Assembly (NCBI RefSeq): GCF_905233635.1
Contig: NZ_CAJODG010000029.1
Location: forward strand, 2,280 to 51,725
Direction: 5' to 3'
From: Selenomonas sp. AE3005
Lineage (GTDB): Bacteria > Bacillota > Negativicutes > Selenomonadales > Selenomonadaceae
Length of the DNA stretch: 49,446 nt
A program made the translations under genes and the position numbers. The notes under the pieces were generated by a model. That model was not told where the DNA came from. It saw only the letters and a program-made list of their open reading frames with translations, and searched no databases. Of this stretch, positions 30,397 through 39,892 are shown piece after piece. Each line of letters opens with the position of its first letter. Position 1 is the stretch's first letter.

Positions 30397-33300
30397 ATGA
30401 AAAACAAGCGGAACAAAAAGGAATTGACCCGTCTTATATTGATGGCACTTATATTGGGCGGAGGGAGCCTTTATGGGCCTGTGGCTGAGGCGGGCGATAT
30501 CGAGGTCACTGGGACTACACAATATGTCTATAATGGTAAAATTAGTAATACGTTAAGCTCTTCCGAGAATTCATCTAATCACAATACTACTGTTGCGAGC
30601 ACAGGCAAGGTATTTATGGGTACCTTTGGCGGCTATACCACTGGTTTCGCGGCTAACGGCAATACAGTCACCATAAACTCCGGCGCTACTATTGAACAGC
30701 AGATCATGGGAGGGCGTGGTGAAAATGGCGCAAGCGGGAACCAAGTCACCGTTAACAGCGGTGCCATAGTAACTGTAGGCGGTCTCTATGGCGGTTGGAC
30801 CTACCGTAACTGCGCCAATTCCAACGAAGTCGTCGTTAGCGCCGGTACATATGCCGGTGTCTTTGGCGGCTCGAGCTCTGCTGGGGCCGGCACTGGCAAT
30901 GACGCAAAAACGAACGCCGTTACTATCAACGACGGCACAACAGTAAACGGCCCTGTCTATGGCGGTTTTGCCCAATATGGCGACACCGATGCCAATACCG
31001 TAACCATTAATGGCGGTACATTTAATGACGGTACAGGTCCAGATGCAGACGCCATCATTTATGGTGGGGTTTCTCCCGACCACGGCAAATCCGCAACAAA
31101 CAACAAAATCAACATCAACACGGCAGTAAGTGGCATCAAAGGGGTTTATGGCGGAAAAGCAGACAGCGCGTCTTATAGCAGCGGCAATATCCTGAACCTC
31201 GGCACCACGGGTATATCAATCGGCTCCAAAGGCATTGATTGGACTCAGACGATTAAAATTGGCTATACGGATACATCCAGTGTGTTACATGGAGTGAGTT
31301 TCGCAAATACAAACACAGCGGTGCTTTCATCGACGGGCAGAATTAACGGCGTCGGTACGCTGGACATTTCGGATATGACCATTTCACCTACCGTTTACGG
31401 TACCATGACGCTGCTTTCCGGTGGAACCACGGACACTTTAAAAACCAATTTCATCGACCTTACGGTGAAATACAGGACCGGCACAACTACTACGGCCACG
31501 AAGACGTTTGACAGTACGCATACAAGTTATGACATCAAAGACACGTCGGTCGACAACGACACGGTCAATAACGTAACTCTCCATTACAAGACGGACGTGG
31601 ACACTATTGCGCTCGCAAGTGACACGGGCTACACGAATAACAAGGTGACCTATACCCGTACCGCCCAAACCCCTGTCAGCGAGGTCACTATCGGCTCGGG
31701 CATGACATGGGGTACGGGACGGACGGACGGAAGTAGTTACACATTCAATTCGAGTACCGCCATCAATGCCTCGAATCTGACCTTCACAGGCACGGCAGAT
31801 GCGCCGGATGCTTCCATGACCCTGCTTTCCGGTGCAACGGGTATCACGGGCAGTCATATCACCCAGCCAGGCGATGACAAAGGCACAGTCGCCGCAAATT
31901 TCACCGATACGGCGGGCATTAACTTTGTCGGTACGGGAAAAGGCGTTGTGTCAGTGGGGACGGGCGCGAATGCTGACAAGGTACTGTACACCCTCAACAG
32001 CGGTACGCTCACCAATATCAACCTTGGCAGCTGGGACGGTACAGCGAGCAATATTCCCACGAATTGGACAGGCTCTAATGTCGCCGTCGCTACGGGGGAT
32101 TTTACCGCGACGCCAGACGAGAATATAAACATTATCGAGACGACAACAGCAGGTTTCTTTGGCGATGTTACAGGCACTCATGCCTATACTGCTGCAGGTG
32201 AGGCTTTTTCCAATGAGGATAACGGCGTCACCATCTCCGGCAATAAAGCCGGCGGTGTAAAGGCAACGAACAGCGGCAGAAACCTGACTTACTTTGCCGA
32301 GGCCTTTGATGGGCATACTATCGCGCTTGGCAGTATGGCCTGGGGCACGCCAAGGGACGCAGGCTCGGCTTATAGCTTTGGCAATTTGACCGCTATTGAC
32401 GCCACCAATCTTTCCTTTACCAATCCCATGGCAGTAGGCACAGTAGGCACCAGCACGGCCCTGCTGACCAATGCCACGGACTTACCGGCCAGCTTTAGTA
32501 ATATAACTTATGCATCCGGTGCGTCATCGCATACGCAGAATTTCACGAATGCAGCTGCTGACAACGGGGCGAAGTTTAACGGTACCATCAACGGTACGGT
32601 TTCCACCACTCTCGGACAGGTAAATTATACCGTAAGTGGCAAGAGCATTACCGGCATTGACCTCGCAGGCTGGAACGGAACTTCCACAGCCCTTGACGGC
32701 TGGACGGCAGCGACGAGTGGTGTTGCCGTCAAAGCAGAAGGTTTCACTGCGCCGACACTTACGGCAGGCACGTCGACGAATATCTTCACCACCAGTGCGG
32801 CAAATTTCTTCGATGATAACTATATCACCGGCGCGCAGAAATATGGCGCGTCTACAGCCCCGTCCTCGGATACGGATAAAGGTGTTACCTTCACTGTCAC
32901 TCAGGATAAGGGCGTCAAGGCCTCGGCTGATGGACAGAACCTTGTGTATGCCGTCGGCAAAATGGCGGTATCGAATATTGCCCTTGGTAATATGACCATT
33001 GGGGCTGGCGGTTTAGTAAATCAGCGTACTGCAGATGCCAACTATACCTTTGATGGCAGTCCCACGATTAACGCCACAAACTTGACCTTTGACAAGCCGG
33101 CGGAGGTAGAAAACAGCACCTTGCTTGCTAACGCCACAGGAATCACCACGGGCAATTCCGTGACGGGGGCAAGCCATAGTCAGGCCATCAGCGATGCAGC
33201 TATAGGTGGCGGGATAAAGGTGTCCGGTACTCTCACCGGCACGGTTTCTGCTGTTGCCGGTGGTGTCAACTATACCGTAAACAACAAGACCATTTCCTCC

Positions 33301-36300
33301 ATGGATTTGTCTGGCTGGGATACGACTACTGTGAATACTACCCTGCCGGATACTAAGTGGACAGGCAGCAATGTTGCCGTAAGCACGGGAACTTTTACCG
33401 CACCCACTGCGGATAAAACCATCTTTACCACCGATATAACAAACTTTTTCGGTGACGTAACCGGAGCTATGGCCTATACGCCAGGTGCGGCTTTTAGCGG
33501 CGACGAGGTAAATGGCGTTACTCTTTCCGGCACCAGATCCGGTGGCGTGAAGAAAAGTAATGACGGCAGTGACTTGGAATATATTGCTGAGGTCAGGACT
33601 GTAAACAATATTGCCCTGGGCAATATGACCGTTGGGGCTGGCGGTGTAGTGAATCAGCGTACTGCAGATGCCAACTATACCTTTGATGGCAGTACCAAGA
33701 TTGACGCCACTAATTTGACCTTTGACAAGCCTGCGGATGTAGCAGACAGCACCTTGTTTGCTAACGCCACAGGAATCACCACGGGCAATCACGTGACGGG
33801 GGCAAGCCATAGTCAGGCCATTACCAATGCGGCTATGGGTGGCGGTATCACCGCGTCGGGGACGCTGCATGGTACGGTAGCGGCAGATACAAATGCCGTA
33901 AAGTACACAGTAGCGGATAAGACGGTTTCCTCGATAGATTTGTCTGGCTGGGATACGACTACTACGGTCAATGGCCTGCCCAATAATAAGTGGACAGGCA
34001 GTAATGTTGCCGTAAGCACGGGAACTTTTACCGCACCCACTGCGGATAAAACCATCTTTACCACCGATATAACAAACTTTTTCGGTGACGTAACGGGTGC
34101 CATGGCCTATACCTCCGGCGCGGCCTTTAGCGGCGACGAGGGTGCGGGGGTTACACTTTCCGGCACCAAATCCGGCGGCGTGAAGAAAAGTAATGACGGC
34201 TGTGACTTGGAATATATTGCCGAGGTCAGGACTGTAAACAATATTACCCTGGGCAATATGACCTGGGGGACTGGCCGGGCTATGCCTGCTACCGGCTATA
34301 CCTTCTCGGTAGCAGCTAACGGCGTAGACGCCACGAATCTGAAATTTATTTTTACAGGAAATGACGCAAATACTATTGCAAACGGTAATGACTGGAATCT
34401 GCTTACCAATGCTAATGGCCTTGCGGCAGACCTCGTAGTCAAAGGTACACCGGTCAGTCAGAATATAAGCTACAGTCTGGCCAATGGGGCAACGCTTGAC
34501 GGTACTTTGACAGGTAAGGTTAAAACGTATGCCAATACGGTCAATTATGCCGTAACAGGCAAGACTTTGGACAGCGTGGATATTTCCGGTTGGGATGGCA
34601 GTACCACAGGTGCAGTAAATGACACTTGGCGCAAAGCCGCCAGCGGCATAGCTGTAACCGGCAGTGGCTTTACGGCGCCCACGACAGTTGGTGATTATAA
34701 TATCCTGACTGCGACACCAACAGGCTATTTCACGGGGGCACAGATTGCTGACAGTATTGCCTATATAGCGAGCGGCGAATACAGCGAAACCGACAGTGAT
34801 ATCACCCTCTCAGGAACACAGTCCAAAGGTGTAAAGGTAAATGATAACGGCACGGCCCTCCAGTATTCCTTAGGCAATGTCAAGGTAAATACCATTAAAA
34901 TCGGCAATGTTAACTATAATAAAGGTGACACGGTTTTAGATAGGAGTGACCTCCTTTACGATTATTCCGGCGTCAACAGCAACGGCCTCGATATCAGCGG
35001 CTTGGGGATGATCATGAGCGACGACCAGAAGAAAGTGGCCGCCGCTAACGACTCCATGACCTTGGTCAAGGCCAATGGTACCTTAAATAATATTGATGCC
35101 AAGGAAACCGGCAAGAGCACCTACACCTATGACGCTACGTCTGGCCTTGCCGTCAAGGGTGCGTTAACGGGGGCAGTAGCAGCTACGAATAACAACGTAG
35201 TTTATACCGTTACCGGCAACAATGCGACGACTTTGACCTTTGGCACAGTGGGCTGGAACAGCACATACGCTCGTACTGACAGTGAAATTGCCTACACGGG
35301 CGCACTTGTCAATGCGGATAATATTACCTTTACGGGCACGGATACGCTGAATGTGGGCGATACCATGGTATTGGTATCCAACTATGGCGATAGTGTCAAC
35401 AAGATTCGCAGTAGCATCTTCACGCTGAACGGGCAGACCGGTAAGGGCCATGCTTATTGGAACAGCGCAGATAACAACCTGTATTATGTCATCGACAGAG
35501 CCGCAGGCACAGAAGTGCCCACGGTGAATGCCATTGGCATTAAGGAAACTGTAGATAACAACCCCGGCCATCAGGGCGATGTTATCGGCGGTCAGGCGCA
35601 GGGTGATGGTGAATCCACGAATAATGAAGTGGATGTCAAGAACTCCAAAATTGAGAAGAAGGACGACGGCACGGGCGGCGATGTCAAAGGCGGCACCAGC
35701 GAGGACGGACCTTCCCAGGAAAATAAAGCCGATGTAAAGGACAGCGAGGTAGAAGGTGACGTTATCGGCGGCGAAAGTGACAGTGGCCCGTCCAGAAGGA
35801 ATCAGGCCATTGTCAGAGGCAGTACGATTGGCGGCGATGTTAGCGGTGGCGATACCAACGGCGGCGGTGACACCGAGGAAAACAAGACGGAAGTCAAGGA
35901 CAGCACCGTGGGCGGTGACGTCAACGGCGGCCATTCCGGCGGCAACGGCAATTCCAACAAAAATGATGTCGATGTCGACAACACCACAGTGGACGGCGAT
36001 GTCAACGGTGGTAATAGCGATGGTGACGGCAACGCTGACGGCAATAATGCCGACGTCAAGAACGGCAGTAAAGTCGGCGGCGATGTCAACGGCGGCCACT
36101 CCGGCGGCAACGGCCATACCAATGGCAACAACGCCACGGTAGACGGCAGTACCGTAGATGGTGATGTCAACGGCGGCAAGAGCGACGGCAACGGCGATGC
36201 CAACGAAAACAAGACTGACGTGAAGAACGGCAGCAAGGTAGGTGGCAGCGTCACTGGTGGCCAGAGCAATGGCGGCAACACCAACAAGAATGAAACTACG

Positions 36301-38481
36301 GTCAGCGGTGGCAGCACTGTAAATAAGGACGTTATTGGCGGCAAGACCAACGGCGATGGTACGTCCAGTGAGAACAAGACCAATGTTGACGGCAGCAATG
36401 TCGGCGGTAGTGTCATTGGCGGCCAAAGTGAAAACGGCGACGCCGACAAGAATGAAACAAATGTAACCGGCGGCAGCACCGTAGGCGGTGACGTCCTCGG
36501 CGGCAAGACCACCGGCACGGGCAACGCCAACGAAAACAAGACCAATGTCGATGGCAGCAATGTCAGCGGCAATGTAACTGGCGGCCAGAGCCAGAATGGC
36601 GATGCCAGCGAGAACAAAACTGACGTCAAGAATGGCAGCACCGTAGGCGGTAATGTCATCGGTGGCCAGAGCAATGGCGGCAACACCAACAAGAATGAAA
36701 CTACGGTCAGCGGCGGCAGCACCGTAAATGGTGATGTTACCGGTGGCAAGACTTCCGGCAACGGCACGTCCAGCGAAAACAAGACCAATGTTGACGGTAG
36801 CAATGTCGGCGGTAGTGTCATTGGCGGCCAAAGTGTTGACGGCGACGCCAACAAGAATGAAACAAATGTAACCGGCGGCAGCACCGTAACAGGTGACGTC
36901 CTCGGCGGCAAGACCACCGGCACAGGCAACGCCAACGAGAACAATGTCAACATTGATGGCGGTTCCACCGTAAATGGCAATGTCTATGGCGGCTACAGCG
37001 CAACTGGCGACGCCTCCGGCAATGGCATCGACATCGGCACCGGCAAGGTAAACGGTGACATTTACGGCGGCTTTAGCGGCGGCAGTGGCAGCACGATTAA
37101 CAACACCATTACCCTCCACGGCGGCGCAGATGTATCGAATAGCAACATCATCGGCGGCAACAACGGCACAGCCGGCAATACGCTGAACATCGGCAACAGT
37201 AACGAACCCTGGACCGGTGGCAGCCAGTCGGTGAAGAATATCGCAGGCTTCCAAACGCTGAACTACACGAATTTGCCGTGGAATTCCACCAGCCCGGCCC
37301 TCACCATCAGCGATGGCACCTCTTCGGATTTGTCCGGTACAACCATTACGGCGAAGCAGGTAGCCTTTACGGGCATCAAAACCTTGACCGTAGGCTCTAC
37401 CATGACGCTTTTGGACCAGAGCAACGTGACCCCTGCAAGCAAGCGGGCCACCCAAGTGGATACTTCCGGTTCTGAATTTACCGTCGGCACAGCTACGGAA
37501 GGTGCCGGTAAGCTCGTCCTTGACGCGAGCGGCAACGTGGTCTATCAGGTGGAAAGCGCAGGCGCAAGCCGCCAGACGCACAACACCGTTATGGCCGCAG
37601 AGGCTGCAGCAGTTGCCCTTAACGCTGGCAATGACTTTATCCTGTCGGCAAGAGAAGGTTTGGCGCGCAAGGAAAACATCGGCAAGGACGGCATAGCCGT
37701 ATTTGCCCAGATTGGCGGCGGCGCTATGCGTCAGGAAACCGGCAGCCATGTCAACGTCAACATGTGGAATGGCATTGTGGCCCTCGGCCGCAAGAACGTC
37801 CAAAAAGAATCCACCATGGAATACGGCGTATTCATCGAACATGGCTGGGGCAATTTCTCCACCCATAGCGACAACGCCCAGCGCGGCGACGGCTCCGTGG
37901 ATTATACCGGCGGCGGCCTTTTGGGCAAGTGGACGAAAGCCGACGGCCTGTACGTCGAAGGCAGCCTGCGTATCGGCAGCATGCATGAAAAGGCCAACAA
38001 CCTCCTTCGCGATACGGTAAGAGGCTACGGCTATGACGAACGCACCACCTACAAAGGTTTCCACCTCGGCGTAGGCAAGGAATTTGCCATCAAAGATGGC
38101 AATACTGTGGAAGTTTACGGCAAATATTTCTACAACCGCAAGGACGGCATGAACTTTAACGCCGGACTTGACGAATACAACCTCGATGCCGTAACCAGCC
38201 AGATTCTCCGCGTCGGTGCCCGTTACACCATGAAACGCGAACGCTGGAACTACTACGGCGACCTGTCCTATGAACACGAGCTGGACGGCCAGGCCAAAGG
38301 CCGCGCTAACGGCATGGCCATTCGCGGCGCCGACACCAGCGGCGGCAGCGTCCGCCTCGAACTGGGCGCCAAACTTTTGGCCAACGAAAAATCCCCCTGG
38401 AGCCTCGACCTGAACCTGACCGGCTACGCCGGCAAGAAACAAGGCCTGCAGGGCGGTGTTTCGGTGAAGTTTATGTTCTAA
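30397..38481 (+). CDS. Giant type V autotransporter adhesin with three repeat regions
   Basis: 2694 residues. A signal peptide (about 1-32, cleavage after VAEA) is followed by an N-terminal region of GG-x-N-x-VTI repeats (to about 290), likely beta-helical. Residues about 428-1600 consist of modules of roughly 210 residues, each starting near IALGNMT and ending near GVTLSGT-SGGVK; two adjacent modules are near-identical. Residues about 1727-2240 contain some 19 repeats of 26-28 residues (GDVxGG ... NxNxTxVxGSxV). The last 298 residues form an autotransporter barrel: QIGGGAMRQE, GIVALGRK, YTGGGLLGKW, and the terminal VSVKFMF ending in Phe. ATG 30397 follows GAGGAGGGG. It is expected on the cell surface as an adhesin; no ligand or protease motif is recognised. 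Confidence 0.92.
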   Translation: MKNKRNKKELTRLILMALILGGGSLYGPVAEAGDIEVTGTTQYVYNGKISNTLSSSENSSNHNTTVASTGKVFMGTFGGYTTGFAANGNTVTINSGATIEQQIMGGRGENGASGNQVTVNSGAIVTVGGLYGGWTYRNCANSNEVVVSAGTYAGVFGGSSSAGAGTGNDAKTNAVTINDGTTVNGPVYGGFAQYGDTDANTVTINGGTFNDGTGPDADAIIYGGVSPDHGKSATNNKININTAVSGIKGVYGGKADSASYSSGNILNLGTTGISIGSKGIDWTQTIKIGYTDTSSVLHGVSFANTNTAVLSSTGRINGVGTLDISDMTISPTVYGTMTLLSGGTTDTLKTNFIDLTVKYRTGTTTTATKTFDSTHTSYDIKDTSVDNDTVNNVTLHYKTDVDTIALASDTGYTNNKVTYTRTAQTPVSEVTIGSGMTWGTGRTDGSSYTFNSSTAINASNLTFTGTADAPDASMTLLSGATGITGSHITQPGDDKGTVAANFTDTAGINFVGTGKGVVSVGTGANADKVLYTLNSGTLTNINLGSWDGTASNIPTNWTGSNVAVATGDFTATPDENINIIETTTAGFFGDVTGTHAYTAAGEAFSNEDNGVTISGNKAGGVKATNSGRNLTYFAEAFDGHTIALGSMAWGTPRDAGSAYSFGNLTAIDATNLSFTNPMAVGTVGTSTALLTNATDLPASFSNITYASGASSHTQNFTNAAADNGAKFNGTINGTVSTTLGQVNYTVSGKSITGIDLAGWNGTSTALDGWTAATSGVAVKAEGFTAPTLTAGTSTNIFTTSAANFFDDNYITGAQKYGASTAPSSDTDKGVTFTVTQDKGVKASADGQNLVYAVGKMAVSNIALGNMTIGAGGLVNQRTADANYTFDGSPTINATNLTFDKPAEVENSTLLANATGITTGNSVTGASHSQAISDAAIGGGIKVSGTLTGTVSAVAGGVNYTVNNKTISSMDLSGWDTTTVNTTLPDTKWTGSNVAVSTGTFTAPTADKTIFTTDITNFFGDVTGAMAYTPGAAFSGDEVNGVTLSGTRSGGVKKSNDGSDLEYIAEVRTVNNIALGNMTVGAGGVVNQRTADANYTFDGSTKIDATNLTFDKPADVADSTLFANATGITTGNHVTGASHSQAITNAAMGGGITASGTLHGTVAADTNAVKYTVADKTVSSIDLSGWDTTTTVNGLPNNKWTGSNVAVSTGTFTAPTADKTIFTTDITNFFGDVTGAMAYTSGAAFSGDEGAGVTLSGTKSGGVKKSNDGCDLEYIAEVRTVNNITLGNMTWGTGRAMPATGYTFSVAANGVDATNLKFIFTGNDANTIANGNDWNLLTNANGLAADLVVKGTPVSQNISYSLANGATLDGTLTGKVKTYANTVNYAVTGKTLDSVDISGWDGSTTGAVNDTWRKAASGIAVTGSGFTAPTTVGDYNILTATPTGYFTGAQIADSIAYIASGEYSETDSDITLSGTQSKGVKVNDNGTALQYSLGNVKVNTIKIGNVNYNKGDTVLDRSDLLYDYSGVNSNGLDISGLGMIMSDDQKKVAAANDSMTLVKANGTLNNIDAKETGKSTYTYDATSGLAVKGALTGAVAATNNNVVYTVTGNNATTLTFGTVGWNSTYARTDSEIAYTGALVNADNITFTGTDTLNVGDTMVLVSNYGDSVNKIRSSIFTLNGQTGKGHAYWNSADNNLYYVIDRAAGTEVPTVNAIGIKETVDNNPGHQGDVIGGQAQGDGESTNNEVDVKNSKIEKKDDGTGGDVKGGTSEDGPSQENKADVKDSEVEGDVIGGESDSGPSRRNQAIVRGSTIGGDVSGGDTNGGGDTEENKTEVKDSTVGGDVNGGHSGGNGNSNKNDVDVDNTTVDGDVNGGNSDGDGNADGNNADVKNGSKVGGDVNGGHSGGNGHTNGNNATVDGSTVDGDVNGGKSDGNGDANENKTDVKNGSKVGGSVTGGQSNGGNTNKNETTVSGGSTVNKDVIGGKTNGDGTSSENKTNVDGSNVGGSVIGGQSENGDADKNETNVTGGSTVGGDVLGGKTTGTGNANENKTNVDGSNVSGNVTGGQSQNGDASENKTDVKNGSTVGGNVIGGQSNGGNTNKNETTVSGGSTVNGDVTGGKTSGNGTSSENKTNVDGSNVGGSVIGGQSVDGDANKNETNVTGGSTVTGDVLGGKTTGTGNANENNVNIDGGSTVNGNVYGGYSATGDASGNGIDIGTGKVNGDIYGGFSGGSGSTINNTITLHGGADVSNSNIIGGNNGTAGNTLNIGNSNEPWTGGSQSVKNIAGFQTLNYTNLPWNSTSPALTISDGTSSDLSGTTITAKQVAFTGIKTLTVGSTMTLLDQSNVTPASKRATQVDTSGSEFTVGTATEGAGKLVLDASGNVVYQVESAGASRQTHNTVMAAEAAAVALNAGNDFILSAREGLARKENIGKDGIAVFAQIGGGAMRQETGSHVNVNMWNGIVALGRKNVQKESTMEYGVFIEHGWGNFSTHSDNAQRGDGSVDYTGGGLLGKWTKADGLYVEGSLRIGSMHEKANNLLRDTVRGYGYDERTTYKGFHLGVGKEFAIKDGNTVEVYGKYFYNRKDGMNFNAGLDEYNLDAVTSQILRVGARYTMKRERWNYYGDLSYEHELDGQAKGRANGMAIRGADTSGGSVRLELGAKLLANEKSPWSLDLNLTGYAGKKQGLQGGVSVKFMF
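32968..34233 (+). repeat. Tandem 633-bp duplication inside the autotransporter gene
   Basis: Two units, 32968-33600 and 33601-34233, are the same length (211 codons) with long identical stretches, for example 33361-33466 against 33994-34099. Diverged units lie before (from about 31678 and 32311) and after (from 34234). The high identity points to recent duplication or gene conversion. Confidence 0.9.
35575..37137 (+). repeat. GDV-GG repeat array with a 405-bp higher-order unit
   Basis: About 19 in-frame repeats of 78-84 bp. A block of five repeats is itself duplicated: the sequence from 36256 recurs from 36661, 405 bp later, nearly identically. Copy number is likely to vary between strains by recombination. 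Confidence 0.88.
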
Positions 38482-38509
38482 AAGCAAAAAGCTACAACTG
38501 CATACTAAT

Positions 38510-38547
38510 AGCCCGTGGGAGCAAATGAATCGCCCCCACGGGCTTTG
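38510..38547 (+). terminator. Terminator after the autotransporter gene
   Basis: AGCCCGTGGG (38510-38519) pairs with CCCACGGGCT (38535-38544), followed by TTTG. The arm is shared with the palindrome after recN. Confidence 0.85.
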
Positions 38548-38578
38548 TGTATGTAAAAAAGTATACATAGATTAAGTA

Positions 38579-38607
38579 TTGCGAAAATTTGCATTATGGG
38601 TTAAAAT
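38579..38607 (+). promoter_or_regulatory. Promoter of the 150-residue orphan gene
   Basis: TTGCGA (38579-38584), 17 bp, TAAAAT (38602-38607). It gives a leader of about 120 nt containing a GAGACCG/CGGTTTC hairpin near 38649-38672. Confidence 0.7.
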
Positions 38608-38737
38608 AGGACTATAGAACTAAGAGCTGTTAATAAAAATGAATATGTGAGACCGTGAAGACAACAGCGGTTTCAGGTGGATCTGGGATCGATAAGATTC
38701 GGCCAAAAAGTAGTCGCTGAGAAAGTGAGGGATTACA

Positions 38738-39190
38738 TTGGATAATTTTTATCGATGGCTGTTGTCAACGTCTTGGGCAGAGCGTCTGAGAGCCTATGCG
38801 TACATCGAGAAAGATTTGCGGCATCAGAAACGTTGGGTCATGAACGAGGATAAGTGGGAGGATATGAAAATGCTTGTGGGGCAGATTATATCCATTCACT
38901 TCAAAAAGTACCCGGCGAAGGATGTCAAGGATTTTTCCCAGCGATTGACCAGGCTGTATAAGTTGTTATTGGCGCCGATGTCCGAGGAAAAGAGCCTTAA
39001 CCATGCTATAAGCAAAAATTTATTGATGGATATCTATGATGAAGATGATATCGCTGCGCGGCAGACGATAAATCAGTATTTCCATCAGAAACGCCTTAAG
39101 GAAAGTCATTCGGTACTTGATAATCTTTTCTGGTGCTATGAATATATGATGGACCAGGTGATGACTCGTTATTTGGCAGTTATGGCGTAA
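38738..39190 (+). CDS. Helical cytoplasmic protein of unknown function
   Basis: 150 residues starting at TTG after GTGAGGGATTACA. The sequence is almost wholly helical and charged, with no signal peptide: DNFYRWLLSTSWAERLRAYAYIE, KWEDMKMLVGQIISIHFKKYPAKD, SLNHAISKNLLMDIYDEDD, then two Met- and Tyr-rich helices. I do not recognise a family. It has its own promoter and a bidirectional terminator, so it is a complete single-gene unit beside the autotransporter. Confidence 0.65.
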   Translation: MDNFYRWLLSTSWAERLRAYAYIEKDLRHQKRWVMNEDKWEDMKMLVGQIISIHFKKYPAKDVKDFSQRLTRLYKLLLAPMSEEKSLNHAISKNLLMDIYDEDDIAARQTINQYFHQKRLKESHSVLDNLFWCYEYMMDQVMTRYLAVMA

Positions 39191-39233
39191 AAAAAATCCC
39201 CTGCAGTATGTGGAATTGTGCAGGGGATTTTTT
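39191..39233. terminator. Bidirectional terminator between convergent genes
   Basis: A perfect 15-bp palindrome (39191-39205 with 39219-39233) with T6 on either strand. Confidence 0.97.
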
Positions 39234-39240
39234 TATGTCT

Positions 39241-39741
39241 TTATGCTTTTACGGCGGCAGGCGATTCTGCCTTGGCTGTTTCTGCCTTGGCTGTCTCTGC
39301 CGGTGGATGGGGGATGAAGGGCTGCAGATAGGCGAGGATTTCATCAATCTGACTGGATTTGGCTATGCCGGTCTTGCACCAAAAGGAAAAATGCTCGCAG
39401 TTGTTCAGTAACAAATTGTAGCCGTGTTCACCGATTTTGCTGCGAGCGCGTTCGACGGTTTCTCCCGGAGGGAAAGTTGTAATCTCACCGTCCCAAAGCC
39501 GTTTGATAATCCAGTCGAAGGCGCTGTATTTGGCCTTTGAATCCATGCCGTTAAGTACATACAGGGTATCGCTGTCAGACATAAACTCTGACACGCTGGT
39601 TTCCGTTACAATGCCATCACATAGCAGGGGATGACGTTCTTTGTGATAATGAATTACATGGTCATTGCCGGCGTAGATACCAAAGTGGCGATAGCCTTTG
39701 CGCTTGACATAGACGATGTCCCCTTTATGGGCCTTGAACAT
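39241..39741 (-). CDS. LRAT-domain (NlpC/P60-superfamily) protein
   Basis: 166 residues. The permuted papain-like LRAT fold is shown by GDIVYVKRKGYRHFGIYAG with His19, a second His at 31 in VIHYH, and the nucleophile Cys115 in LLNNCEHFSFWC; the segment ERARSKIGEHGYN before it is also typical. Eukaryotic LRAT/HRASLS proteins are acyltransferases or phospholipases; bacterial members are poorly characterised. There is no signal peptide, so it should be cytoplasmic. The C-terminus is a short Ala/Glu/Lys/Pro-rich tail with AETAKAETAKAE. ATG 39741 is preceded by AAGGAGGAA; an earlier ATG at 39765 lies ahead of that site. Confidence 0.85.
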   Translation of the reverse strand: MFKAHKGDIVYVKRKGYRHFGIYAGNDHVIHYHKERHPLLCDGIVTETSVSEFMSDSDTLYVLNGMDSKAKYSAFDWIIKRLWDGEITTFPPGETVERARSKIGEHGYNLLLNNCEHFSFWCKTGIAKSSQIDEILAYLQPFIPHPPAETAKAETAKAESPAAVKA

Positions 39742-39892
39742 AAAACTTCCTCCTTGCTCGCACATACTATTATTTTATATATTCGCCGCTGTACGGTAAA
39801 CTCCTTGTACACAAGTAAATAATTAAGCAGGCAGGAGATTATGATTGTGTAGCGAAATTAGATTGTATATATTGTTTTTGGAGATGAGTGAC

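Noticed and set aside
35164..38568. A minus-strand open frame of 1134 codons opposite the autotransporter gene
   Set aside because: It mirrors the repeat-rich, stop-poor composition of the sense gene, has no ribosome site or promoter, and its translation is low-complexity Ala/Val/Gly without a recognisable fold.
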